From contig JAJEKV010000038.1 in the NCBI GenBank assembly GCA_021234155.1, positions 11,427,190-11,491,189 on the forward strand: 64,000 nt of DNA, written 5' to 3'. The stretch comes from Isoetes taiwanensis (lineage: Eukaryota; Streptophyta; Lycopodiopsida; Isoetales; Isoetaceae). Positions 55,120 to 64,000 of this stretch are shown in pieces. The first letter of the stretch is position 1. Each line of letters starts with the position of its first letter. The notes beneath the pieces are model-generated. The model worked only from the letters and a program-made list of their open reading frames with translations. It was not told the DNA's origin and did not search any database. Made by a program: the position numbers and the translations under genes.

Positions 55120-56400
55120 GCCGCCAAACCAAATACATTTGCAATGCTAGCGCATTACGATGGGATCATAAAACTTCCAGGTCCACATAGTACACAATTA
55201 TTCTCGCTTCAAAGTATCTTCACGTGGACCACCGGATCCAATCCTCGCGACCGCTCTTGGCAACCAACTTCATTTGGACCAAGATACAAAGGTAAATGCC
55301 TACCAAGCTTATCGTCGGTTCTGTCTCCCTTATAAGAGAGGGAGTCTCTTCGCAATATCTCCTTTAGAGCCTCAGAGGTAGAGAGGGGCTCACCGCGTAC
55401 TTCCATGCACCGGTACTGCCTATCGAGATCATAGTCCGGGTCGGATTGAAATTGTGTTTCCGCGACGAAGATAGCCGCAACAAAGAGGCATCAAAGAACA
55501 AAGAGGCATCGGAAAATGGTTTGAACAAGCGCGGGCGGAGACAATAGGTTGTGGTTGGCAAATGGGCCGATGCGGCGCCATTTGTATCGATCCGCTGCAT
55601 AACACGAGGCTGATCGTATGCCTATCCTGCGTTTGGTCGAAGAGGCCTCCACCAGTCCAAACCACTCCCTTCGCAATATTCGAGGAAGATGGTTCAAGGA
55701 GAGTGGATCGGACCGGGTGGAGGCACCGCGATTCTTCCAGGGAGATACCACAACGTAACAAGCGCATTGCACCAGATGACTAGGCAAACAACAAGTTCCC
55801 AATGTATGCTAATAGACATCAAATGGCGCCATGGCCATTTGCCAACAACAAGGCCCTATAGTAAGTTAAATACACATCAAATGGGCCATGGCGCCATTTG
55901 CCAACAACAAGTCCCAAATGTATGCTATACACATCAAATGGGCCATGGCGCCATTTGCCAACAACAAGACCCTATGGTAAGCTACCGTGCATCCTAAAGT
56001 AAGCTAAGACTCCTAAAGTGCACTCAATCATCCAAATGGGCCATGGCGCCATTTGTCAACTATAAGACCCTAAAGTGGTTACTGTGCATCTAAATAGCGG
56101 TGGGCCATTTAGCCCAAACAAACAATGCAAGTAGACTACATACCGCCCCTTGAGGTAAGCTAGCTTCGCTCTCCACATTTTGTTGAGCTCCAGAATTGTC
56201 CATTTCCATTTCGCGCTTTGAATTTGGTCCCAAAACCGTGTGTATCTAGATGTGTTGAGGCGGTGAACTCAGCGGGGAAATGGCTTTAAATCATCAAAAA
56301 AAGGATGAAAAGGGTTGCTTTTAGGCCTGGCGCTAGGGCGCCGGGCGGCTACTGGGCGCGGGGCGGCTAAGGTCGAGGCGCTGAGCCGGAATCGAAAAAA
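55120..56400 (-). other. possible 5' exons of the minus-strand gene, with ATGGCGCCAT palindromes
   Basis: Minus ORF 55209-55406 (MEVRGEPLSTSEALKEILRR, then LGRHLPLYLGPNEVG) reads like real protein, and a segment IIVYYVDLEVL follows in another frame near 55180. ORFs 55364-55802 in three frames may be decayed exons. At 55820-56110 four or more copies of ATCAAATGGGCCATGGCGCC-type palindromic words occur at 50-90 bp spacing, separated by CAACAACAAG. None of this can be joined into one frame. Confidence 0.3.
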
Positions 56401-57151
56401 CTAACAAAGTTTAATGAGAAGCTTCAGAAAAACAGCGCCAACTAGGCCTATCGCCGCCAGCGCCTATGCCCGGCGGTCCAGGGTTCATGCCCCCATAACA
56501 CCTTCGCCAGCCGCCTGGGTTCGGGGCCAGGTTCGCCCATGCCAGCCGCTGTCCATGTCCGCCATCAGCCGCCAACCTCGGGCCATGTCCAGCGGTCCAG
56601 GGCGGCCCATGTTCGCCATAATTCGGAATTTTGAAATTAATATTTCATTTAAACGCCGGCCCCAAATTTGAACATAAATTCAAAATTCCCACCTTCGCCT
56701 TAGAATTAACATAAAAGTCAAAATTCACCCAGATATTGAAATTTGATCGCCACCTGTCCAAATTTGAATCGTCCGCTTTGAAAATTGTACTTTGCCTTTT
56801 TAAAGCTCCCTCTTTGCCGCCCGTGCTCCCCACTTAACGCGACCATGCCACGACGTTTTGATGCTGCAGGTTCAGCGCTTCGAATCCGCCGTTTCGCGGT
56901 GCCGCCGCATAAGGCGCTTCTTTTCTCCAGCCTAGGCAGAAACTTTGCAAAGCAGCATGCGTCTTGTCCGCTTTCTTCAAGCCAGCTCTGAAATCCCGTG
57001 TGATTCTTGGCGCTTTCTTCTTGGCGGAATCCTCCTTCTTCTTCTCGAATCTTTCTTGGCGCTTTCTTCTTGGCGCATTCTTCCGCCAATATATCTGGCG
57101 GGATCAGCTTCATTTTTCCGTTTCTATCTCTTCGCTCCAGGACATACCACT
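56400..57151. other. GC-rich segment with CCGCCAGCG and TTCTTGGCG repeats, no gene assigned
   Basis: GGTCCAGGG, TTCGCC and CCATGTCCGCCA words recur at 56460-56620. TTTCTTCTTGGCG is repeated three times at 57010-57080. Both strands have short open frames (56414-56671 plus, 56718-57113 minus) without motifs. Presumably 5' sequence of the plus-strand gene starting near 57152. Confidence 0.35.
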
Positions 57152-57367
57152 ATGGATCTATCTAATATCAAGTAAGTCCTGTTTCAGCCGTATAAATTAC
57201 GTTCTATTGCAGCCATGTGTATAGAGTGTTCAAATGTCGACATTAATGCCGCTAGGACACGTAACCTTGGTTTCAATTGCAAAGTTGCTGGCATGGGGTG
57301 CCCATGTTATGCATGCCCGCTCTTATTGACACATATACAACAATGGGAGCAAGAATGCATAACATAG
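57152..57367 (+). CDS. start exon and Cys-rich ORF of a plus-strand mobile gene (partial)
   Basis: ATG at 57152 (MDLSNI) runs into a consensus splice donor GTAAGT at 57172-57177. A polypyrimidine tract and CAG acceptor end at 57212. From 57215 a 50-residue ORF encodes a cysteine cluster (MCIECSN, then FNCKVAGMGCPCYACPLL), C-x2-C ... C ... C-x-C-x2-C spacing that suggests metal binding. Joining the two at these splice sites gives a frame error, so either a base is missing or the ORF at 57215 is used alone. Family not recognised. Confidence 0.35.
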
Positions 57368-57797
57368 GCACCTCGTAGATTTTGTGATGGAGTTAAGCCA
57401 TTTGGTGGAAATGGTGTTGGATCAAATGGCATTATGGCCTTTTTTGTCGAATGGTGTTTGGATCAAATGAAAATCATGGCGCCATTTGATCCAAATTCAC
57501 ACCTATGAATGTGCCATAGGTGTGAATTTGGATCAAATGTCGCCATGGGCCATTTGATCCAAACACTATTTTCGACTAAAACCATGGCTTCATTTGATCC
57601 AAGTGTTCACCGTTACACCAAATGGCCATGGCGCCATTTAGCTCCAAATTTGGACCAAAATTTATACTTTTGTACTAAATAGCCATTTTCACTTATTTTT
57701 GCTTATTTTTCCTCTATTTCATATGTTCTCAAAAGTGTCGCCTTGCTTGATTGAAACAAAGTTTAATTTTCCCCTGCATACAACCTATTCGCTCTGA

Positions 57798-57986
57798 GGG
57801 ACAATTGTTGCCCTGGGACATATTTTGAATAGAACCACTCTTCATGGGAAGGAAATAGATCCTTCAAATGTAGCAATTGAGGTCACTGGAGTCCGTGGAT
57901 CCCATCGACAGAGTTTCCAGTCCCCCTGCGGAGGGGCAGATAACATTGGTGAAGCAAAGAGGGCACATTCATTCAAAGTGGCCTAA
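57798..57986 (+). pseudogene. DUF8039-like segment of a plant transposon-associated protein
   Basis: The plus frame reads GTIVALGHILNRTTLHGKEI, then SNVAIEVTGV and ADNIGEAKRA, and breaks at TAA 57984; the expected continuation SKWPKRDV appears in the neighbouring frame at about 57978-58000. A G-x-h-V-A-x-G opening, HGxxh in the middle and a closing h-GxA...WPK is the pattern I associate with DUF8039, a domain of plant transposon-derived ORFs. The assignment is from memory of the pattern and is moderate to weak. It lies 0.8 kb before a CACTA-type terminus. Confidence 0.35.
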
Positions 57987-58339
57987 GAGGGATGTAAAAC
58001 CAAATGAGTGGCCCTCAAGTGAAGATACGCCTCTCGAGATCCCCTCAATTTGCCCTCTTCACAAGAGGATTCATCTAGTAGTCCATCCAAGAGTCTCGCC
58101 GGACATCGGGTTTTCATCGCCACCGTGGTGAACCAAGCAACACAAAGAACAAATGAAGAAGACGAGATAGTAGAGGAGATTGGAGGTCATGAGAATCTAG
58201 CTGCCCGCCTTGGTCTCGAAGTTGTTTAAGCCTCGAAGATGAGACATCTACTACCCGAAAAGCATCTACTAGGTTTGCCATGCTACATTCTTCACCCCTG
58301 TTAAATCATATTGAATAATATTAAATAAATATTTTTTTT

Positions 58340-58768
58340 ATCAAAATTCTTTAATCGTCGTTGAACCCTATTAGCGCCACGCCGCCAGCGGCGTCGTTGA
58401 ATGAACGTCTCCCGTCACTGCCCACGCAGTTGGTGTCGCCACGCCGCGAACGCCGTTGAACGACGTTTTACACGCCGGCAAGCCACGCCGCCTTCTTAGG
58501 CCGGGCTGAAGATGACATGACGACGTGTACTTTTCGCCGTTGAACGACGTTGCCAAAGTCATTCCGCCACGGGTGTGCAGCTGATCCATCGGTAACGCTA
58601 ACGTTGAAACCACGCCATGTCGCCGCTAAAGAAGATTAGATAGCGACGCGATAAACGTCAGGATAACCGAAATAGATGTCGTTATCGACGCTTTCGGACG
58701 TCGATCATCGACGCAACGACGCCGGACGCCGTAATAGACGCCGTAATGTGGCTTTTGGTTTTGTAGTG
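58340..58768. mobile_element. CACTA-type terminus with GACG-rich subterminal repeats
   Basis: The plus strand ends GGTTTTGTAGTG at 58768, the reverse complement of CACTACAAAACC, the classic plant CACTA end. The preceding 400 bp are packed with CGCCGTTGAACGACG, CGACGC, ACGCCG and GTCGCC words, typical CACTA subterminal binding-site arrays. CGG follows and could be a target duplication. I could not find the opposite CACTACAA end in the window, so the element's left limit is unknown; the genes at 52-58 kb may belong to it. Confidence 0.6.
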
Positions 58769-61500
58769 CGGATCTAAATATTCTGAGGCTTAATATAGTC
58801 TTTAGTGATCCTCGTGGATGCTATAGACGATGAGTTCTTGGGTGTATCAAAGGTCGGGCTTTCGCTGGGTAACATAATAGATCCAACGGGAAACCAAAAT
58901 ATCGTCATGTCATGCTTGTGCCGAGAGGCCTATAGCTAACAGTCTAGTAACCCGGGAGACCCATGCCGCTTTTGCTTCATGATGGTAGGACGGTTTCACA
59001 ACATTTACAAGCTCTTTGCCGCTCTCGAACATGATGATTTAGAAGTTGAGTGCTTGGAATTGAGAAGCAATTCAAGAGGAAAAGGAAATATACATATGTG
59101 AAGAGGGTCGGAGGGAACCAAAGGGGATGGCAAGGAGGAGAGGATGTGCGCCCAAGGCAATTAAGAGTGATCTAAAAATCAACATGTTGCAAGGATCTAA
59201 TGTGTCAAAAAACCGAGCCGCATGCATATGTGCCTTAAGAAAAGAATTTTATTCTCAATCAAGCAAAGGCCGTGGATTACGCTTTGTTTTGATGTGTTGA
59301 GTGTAACTTATACAGGCAGTCGGAGGCTTAAAGTAGTGGTAGTGGAGTGGAGTGTCACAATTCGCATGGCTGCGTGGTTTTAGGAGTTGCTCACCACGCT
59401 TTATAGTTGGAGGAAGAGGTTCGAAAGTTAGGTGGAAAACCATGAGCATGGTAATACTGTGCTCTAAGAAGCCCAGATCCGGTGACACTAGCTACGAAAA
59501 GTGTGCTTGATACCTTCATTAGTGAGAATGCAGAGAGCATTCCACATAGAAGCAAAAAGGAAAGGATGATATAAGGGAGAATGTTCGCGAAACTTCCTTC
59601 CATCCTTAATAAGAAGAGCATACATAAGGAGGTGGGCCGTGGTGGAAGAATTGACAGAAAGAGTGTAACCTTGCCCTTTTTACAATATTTGGAAGAAAGA
59701 GTTTCCAGACGCCAAGATAGCAAAAATACAAAGATTCTCCAAGTGTAACATATGTGTAGTCATCAAGCAGAAAATGGAAAGAACAAAAGATATAAGGGAG
59801 AGGCGCAACCTTTCAATTCAACTACTGGCACATATGTTGGAACAACGCTCCTGTAGGAGTCAATATTGGCATTGGCGTGCATTATCACATCGCTCGCCGT
59901 AAAGTCACCTCTGATAATACATGATAAGATGGATCAGGTCAAAACACTCACACCAAGAAGTCACCATCTCGCAAAGTCTGTTTGGAGAGGAGATCGCTTG
60001 AAGAGCAAATTTTGACAGAGAGCATTGACACATGATCATGGTGGACGGGCTTATGGCCATTTCTCTCTTGATCTTTGGAAGGATGACTCAAACTTTCATG
60101 TTGGATCACTTTCTAGGATCCTACACTATCTTGAGTTGCCGGAAGAAGACAAGTGTGGTGATTTGTGTGGAAGGTAACTACTGATTGCAAATTGATGCAA
60201 GCCCTAAAAGATACTCGACCACCGCAACATAAGCTAGTGCGCAGACAAGAGAAGATGCCTTCATCTTCTAGTGCCAACTTAGAAGGCTTCAATCCTCTTC
60301 CTCGAAATCTCTACTTACAGCTTGGATAATGCATCGGGTCAAAATAAAAATAGATATGTGTTCTCCTACCTCTCTTATTTGACATGGCTTAAGGTATTCG
60401 ATGAGATTCAGTTGGCTTCATGATGGTTGGGCACACTCATGACGATATTGATGCATTGTTTGGGAACTTTTCGACGTTAATGAGTTCATCGGATGCTCTA
60501 ACTTTGCCTCGAGTTGCTTTACTTGTTTAGCAAGTGCAATGCAAAGTCTCCTGCTCCATATTTTGTGGATGAAGTTCCAGATTGAAAGGCTTTGTCAAGG
60601 GATATATCCCCGATAAGGGCCAACGCCTAACAGCCATACCGAGCCATTGCTATTCGATTTAAAATGGATGGGAAATGGCCCATTATGCAATATAAGATGC
60701 GGCCAACCCATAAAGAGTGGATTCCGGAAAATGGAATAAGAATGTGGAAGGAGGATGAAAATGGTGAGCCAACGTTACCAACAGGGTGCCTAAAATATCC
60801 CTCCAAGGAAGACATTGAAAGATCTCCCCGCCGGCGCGCATAAAGATCGCAAGTACATAGCATTATGGAATTCCTTCAAGCAAAAATCAAGAAGATAGTG
60901 TGTTTGCACGACAAAGACAAAGCAACTATGGATTACCGAACGAGATTCTTTTGTGTTTGGAAGATGTATCTCCGTGCGACCTCAAAATGATAACTTTTGG
61001 TTGCGCATAAGGCAAGAACCTCTACAAGCCGCATTTACTCCAGAGGTCGATGAAGCCGCGGCTTGTAAGACCTTTGCCTACATATTGTGGGCCAGCAGAT
61101 GGCCCGATTGTTGCCTATGGATGAGTTCGATCCTCATGCACATGTTACGAAAGGTATGTTTGTTTTAGTCCGACTCGAGACGATGAAACTCCAACGTGGT
61201 TGGGCTTTACGTAAGAAGATGCCATCCTAGATCCGAGTCTACCAATTATGGTCACATTTATGTATCATGGTGGATGCCCTGTTGGTCGCGGACTATACGT
61301 GTTGCTTAACTAAACGCTGGCGACCCAATCCATCGATCCATCAAGGTATGAGAAGTTAGATGCCATACATTATGCATGGGATGCAAATGGCAAAAGACCA
61401 AGACTGTTCAGATTCCAAAATACATTGTTGACATGTGGGGGGACATAGCATTAGCTAAAAGCTCTCAATCTTACCATGTTCTCGATAATCATGTATGTAA
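58769..61500 (+). pseudogene. DUF7869-like transposase-type gene, frame-broken
   Basis: The clearest part is at 60327-60535 on the plus strand: DNASGQNKNRYVFSYLSYL, VFDEIQLA, then in a shifted frame FMMVGHTHDDIDALFGNFS and LTLPRV. D-N-x4-NKN followed about 35 residues later by h-VGHTHxDID is the signature of the DUF7869 family, found with mobile-element genes in many eukaryotes. The conserved Asp and His residues suggest a metal-dependent nuclease-like fold, but the biochemistry is unknown to me. Downstream segments WPIMQYKMRPTHKEWIPENG (60675-60735) and GCLKYPSKEDIERSP continue the protein. Upstream, MVGRFHNIYKLFAALEHDDL (58984-59045) may be an earlier exon. Frame breaks occur near 60328, 60413 and 60530. 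Minus-strand ORFs 59255-59723 and 60627-60863 are treated as shadows. Confidence 0.55.
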
Positions 61501-61989
61501 TTTCTTTTGCTATAATACTTAAGCATTTTGGACAATTAATACGTTTGTCGATACATCCTAATTTATGCTTATACTAACATCCTTACATCTATTATAATAG
61601 GTGTTTAATACACATCATTACATCCGATGCACACATTATTGATGGCATACATATAATTTAGATGCACATATTATTGATGGCATTATAGAGTCGATGATTC
61701 ACTCATCATCAATCCTCGCTATTGTGATCGTGATTCAGCTCAGAGGCATGGGCTCGGGAACCCAAAGAAGATGGATCACAACACGCAGTAAGGCCGGGCA
61801 ATCACACTCACGACCTTACGCTTTGGATTGTAAGTAAGGATCCAAATTTTAACACCTTTATTATGCAGCGATTAATATCATTGTAGCTCATGGAGCAAAG
61901 AATGGTCTCAAACTGATCATCATAAATATTATAAGCCATGATGGGAGATGAATGACTTACCGAATGGAGCTGCTTTTATAGTCGTTATA
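61501..61989. other. intergenic, no gene seen
   Basis: A loose repeat of GATGCACANATTATTGATGGC occurs twice near 61628-61680. Nothing else noticed. Confidence 0.35.
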
Positions 61990-62110
61990 GAATTATTGGT
62001 ATAATACTTCAGCATTATTGGTATTATACGTGAGCATTATTGGTATTATACGTCAGCATTATTGGTATTATACTTCAACATTATTGGTATTATACTTCAA
62101 CATTATTGGA
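61990..62110. repeat. tandem repeat, 22-bp unit, about six copies
   Basis: Units of AGCATTATTGGTATTATACG plus two bases, with a variant ending ACTTC in the last copies. Confidence 0.9.
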
Positions 62111-62159
62111 TTCGTAGCTATAAATTCTTTTACCTTGTTTTCACTTCTCACTTTTCATC

Positions 62160-62990
62160 CTTGCTTCTTGCTCCTTCATCTTCCTTGTTCCTTGATCTTC
62201 TTGCTACTTGATCTTCCTTGTTCCTTGATCTTCTTGCTACTTGATCTTCCTTGTTCATTGCTTCCGCTACTTGATCTTGATCCTTGTTCCTTGCTACTTC
62301 ATTCCCAGGTGCTCCTTCCTACTTGATCTTGTTCCTTGCTTTTGATCTTGTTATTGCTACTTGATCTTGATCCTTGTTCCTTGCTACTTCATTCCCGTGC
62401 TCCTTCCTACTTGATCTTGTTCCTTGCTCTTGATCTTGCTACTTGATCTTGTTCCTTGCTACTTGATCTTGATCCTTGCTTCTTGCTCCTTGATCTTCCT
62501 TGTTCCTTGATCTTCTTGCTACTTGATCTTCCTTGTTCCTTGATCTTCTTGCTACTTGATCTTCCTTGTTCATTGCTTTCGCTACTTGATCTTGATCCTT
62601 GTTCCTTGCTACTTCATTCCGTGCTCCTTCCTACTTGATCTTGTTCCTTGCTCTTGATCTTGCTATTGCTACTTGATCTTGATCCTTGTTCCTTGCTACT
62701 TCATTCCCGTGCTCCTTCCTACTTGATCTTGTTCCTTGCTCTTGATCTTGCTACTTGATCTTGTTCCTTGCTACTTGATCTTGATCCTTGCTTCTTGCTC
62801 CTTGATCTTCCTTGTTCCTTGATCTTCTTGCTACTTGATCTTTCTTGTTCATTGCATCTTGCTACTTGATCTTGATCCTTGTTCCTTGCTACTTCATTCC
62901 GTGTCCCCGCTACTTGATCTTGTTGCTTGCTCTTGAACTTGCTACTTGCTCTCGCTCCGTGTTCCTTGTTCCGTCGGTGATCCTTGCTTG
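62160..62990. repeat. CTTGATCTTG minisatellite
   Basis: Words TACTTGATCTTGATCCTTG, TTCCTTGCTACTTCATTCC and GATCTTCCTTGTTCCTTGAT alternate for about 830 bp. A block of roughly 295-300 bp recurs (compare 62180-62480 with 62480-62790). Open frames through it (PCSLLLHS, LLDLPCSLIFL repeats) arise because the unit lacks stops. Confidence 0.9.
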
Positions 62991-62999
62991 CTTTTTTTT

Positions 63000-64000
63000 A
63001 AATGATTGGACCCAATCCTCCCCCGGGCTACTCCTAAGGCCGCAAGCATGCCCTGCATTCTCAGGTGGCCCGGAATGGATGAGCTATGGGACCATTTCTT
63101 GGAGTGGAGGCGCCACGCCCCACCAAGGAGCTTACAATGGAGTTGATCAACTTCATTCGAGCGATTTGATTGTGGTCATGAGCCACCGATGGAAATTAAT
63201 CCATCCGAATGTTATAGGAGACTTGCAATGAGGGGGAATGCTTGAACCCCTCCTTATCGGGACGAGATGCTACAGCAATTGAGGCCTCTTCTTCGTGGCC
63301 GGATATTTAGCACACTCTCCGGATGCATACATATCGAAGTTCATTCATGAAATTTGTAAGGGGACGGATGTATGGCCTTATTAGGGTGTACTACAATGAG
63401 TACAACGGTTTTGTGGAGTTGGGTCCGCTCTTCTTCCGTGAGTATTATCCCCGTGGAATTACTTTTCTAATGACTAGGTACCCCATATGGTGGGAAGAAT
63501 CAGCATGGGATGAGCGTGAGCTCTTGACTCCTAACCCCATGTGGGTTAGACCGCAGCTAAGGGAAAGGGAAGGGGAAGGGTTAGGAACCCGGGGAAGGTT
63601 ACTAGGGACATACATAGTTCATACTTTGGTCTCTATTGTGTTTGGAAGTTGGTATATGATACCGTGTTATTATGTTCTCTAAATATTCATGTATGTATGA
63701 TACACGGGTACTGCACGTGTATAGAACCCCTGCATAAGGTCTATGATACAGGGTACTGTACACGTGTATACAACCCCTGCATAAGGTCTATACAACCCCC
63801 ATAATAAAAAAATTCCAGTTTACTAAAAATTTTCCCATTATAATGAAATTGTGCTTCCCAGGGACCAAGTTACATGGTCATTTTGGCAACGAAAGAAACG
63901 CGAACCCTCTACATAGCGGTATTCCGCAGCCACCTCCTAGGCCAATTGACTACGAACGTGTTGGACATGAGCTACTTTGGTGCTTCTTGGAGAAGGGATG
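63000..64000. other. window end, ORFs unassigned, small duplication at 63695-63795
   Basis: Plus ORFs 62845-63231 and 63323-63682 look protein-like in places (WSGGATPHQGAYNGVDQLHS; RGRMYGLIRVYYNEYNG) but I cannot assign them. GGGTACTG...CACGTGTATA...AACCCCTGCATAAGGTCTAT is present twice in tandem at about 63703-63740 and 63751-63792. They may be the start of another mobile gene running off the window. Confidence 0.3.

Larger units (their letters stand above)
53556..57660. repeat. dispersed palindromic CAAATGGCGCCATTTG motif family
   Basis: The core ATGGCGCCAT (often as AAATGGGCCATGGCGCCATT, apparently one base short) occurs in clusters at 53556-53670, 55560-55580, 55820-56110 and 57420-57640, and nowhere else that I noticed in the window. 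The clusters fall between, not inside, the best coding segments. They could be transposase or host-factor binding sites, or remnants of a short palindromic repeat. Confidence 0.6.

Noticed and set aside
62018-62638. Leu/Asp/Pro/Cys repeat ORFs
   Set aside because: Translation of the CTTGATC minisatellite; no start context or conserved domain.

Overview
The window reads as nuclear DNA of a land plant with a large, transposon-rich genome. The evidence is a spliced six-exon plant laccase gene, an EXORDIUM-family pseudogene, an F-box fragment, Ty1/copia and Ty3/gypsy retrotransposons, CACTA-like DNA transposons and DUF4283 (plant LINE ORF1-type) reading frames. I cannot name the species. A gymnosperm or fern-like genome would fit the TE load, but that is inference. 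Only one protein-coding host gene looks intact: the laccase on the minus strand at 24631-26799.

0-9.6 kb: a broken DUF4283 reading frame (minus), an EXORDIUM-like pseudogene with two frame breaks (3980-4477), small tandem duplications, a short hypothetical ORF (6510-6857), and a foldback element with perfect 127-bp inverted arms (7198-7664). 9.6-23.8 kb: a nest of insertions four levels deep. A decayed Ty3/gypsy element, whose LTR carries a perfect five-unit heat-shock element, is split inside its integrase by a non-coding minus-strand LTR element (11473-23640). That element is split by a DNA transposon with CACAAGG ends and AAT target duplications (13802-23050), which in turn carries a complete Ty1/copia element with 205-bp LTRs and TTCTT target duplications (16139-21120).

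24.6-43 kb: the laccase, a tandem duplication of a CACTA-like terminus, a second DUF4283 frame interrupted by one in-frame stop, an LTR/primer-site remnant, a truncated F-box gene, and a second complete CACAAGG transposon (32533-36681, TAA target duplications). A third CACAAGG end lies at 41702. 43-51 kb: almost pure repeat, made of a 0.65-0.94 kb tandem family containing an internal inverted duplication, a roughly 150-bp family rich in ACATGT, a (GT)n(GA)n microsatellite, and a 3.7-kb array of a 19-bp unit.

51-64 kb: GC-richer transposon territory with palindromic ATGGCGCCAT motifs. It holds a minus-strand broken gene (Lys/Glu-rich segment, then a ParB/sulfiredoxin-like segment), a plus-strand Cys-rich ORF and DUF8039-like segment ending at a CACTA-type terminus (58768), then a plus-strand gene with a DUF7869-like core, and a CTTGATC minisatellite. 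Single-base frame breaks are very frequent here, so either decay or unpolished long-read consensus should be considered. The most promising leads are the heat-shock element in the gypsy LTR, the CACAAGG transposon family, and the ParB-like/DUF7869-like mobile gene cluster.
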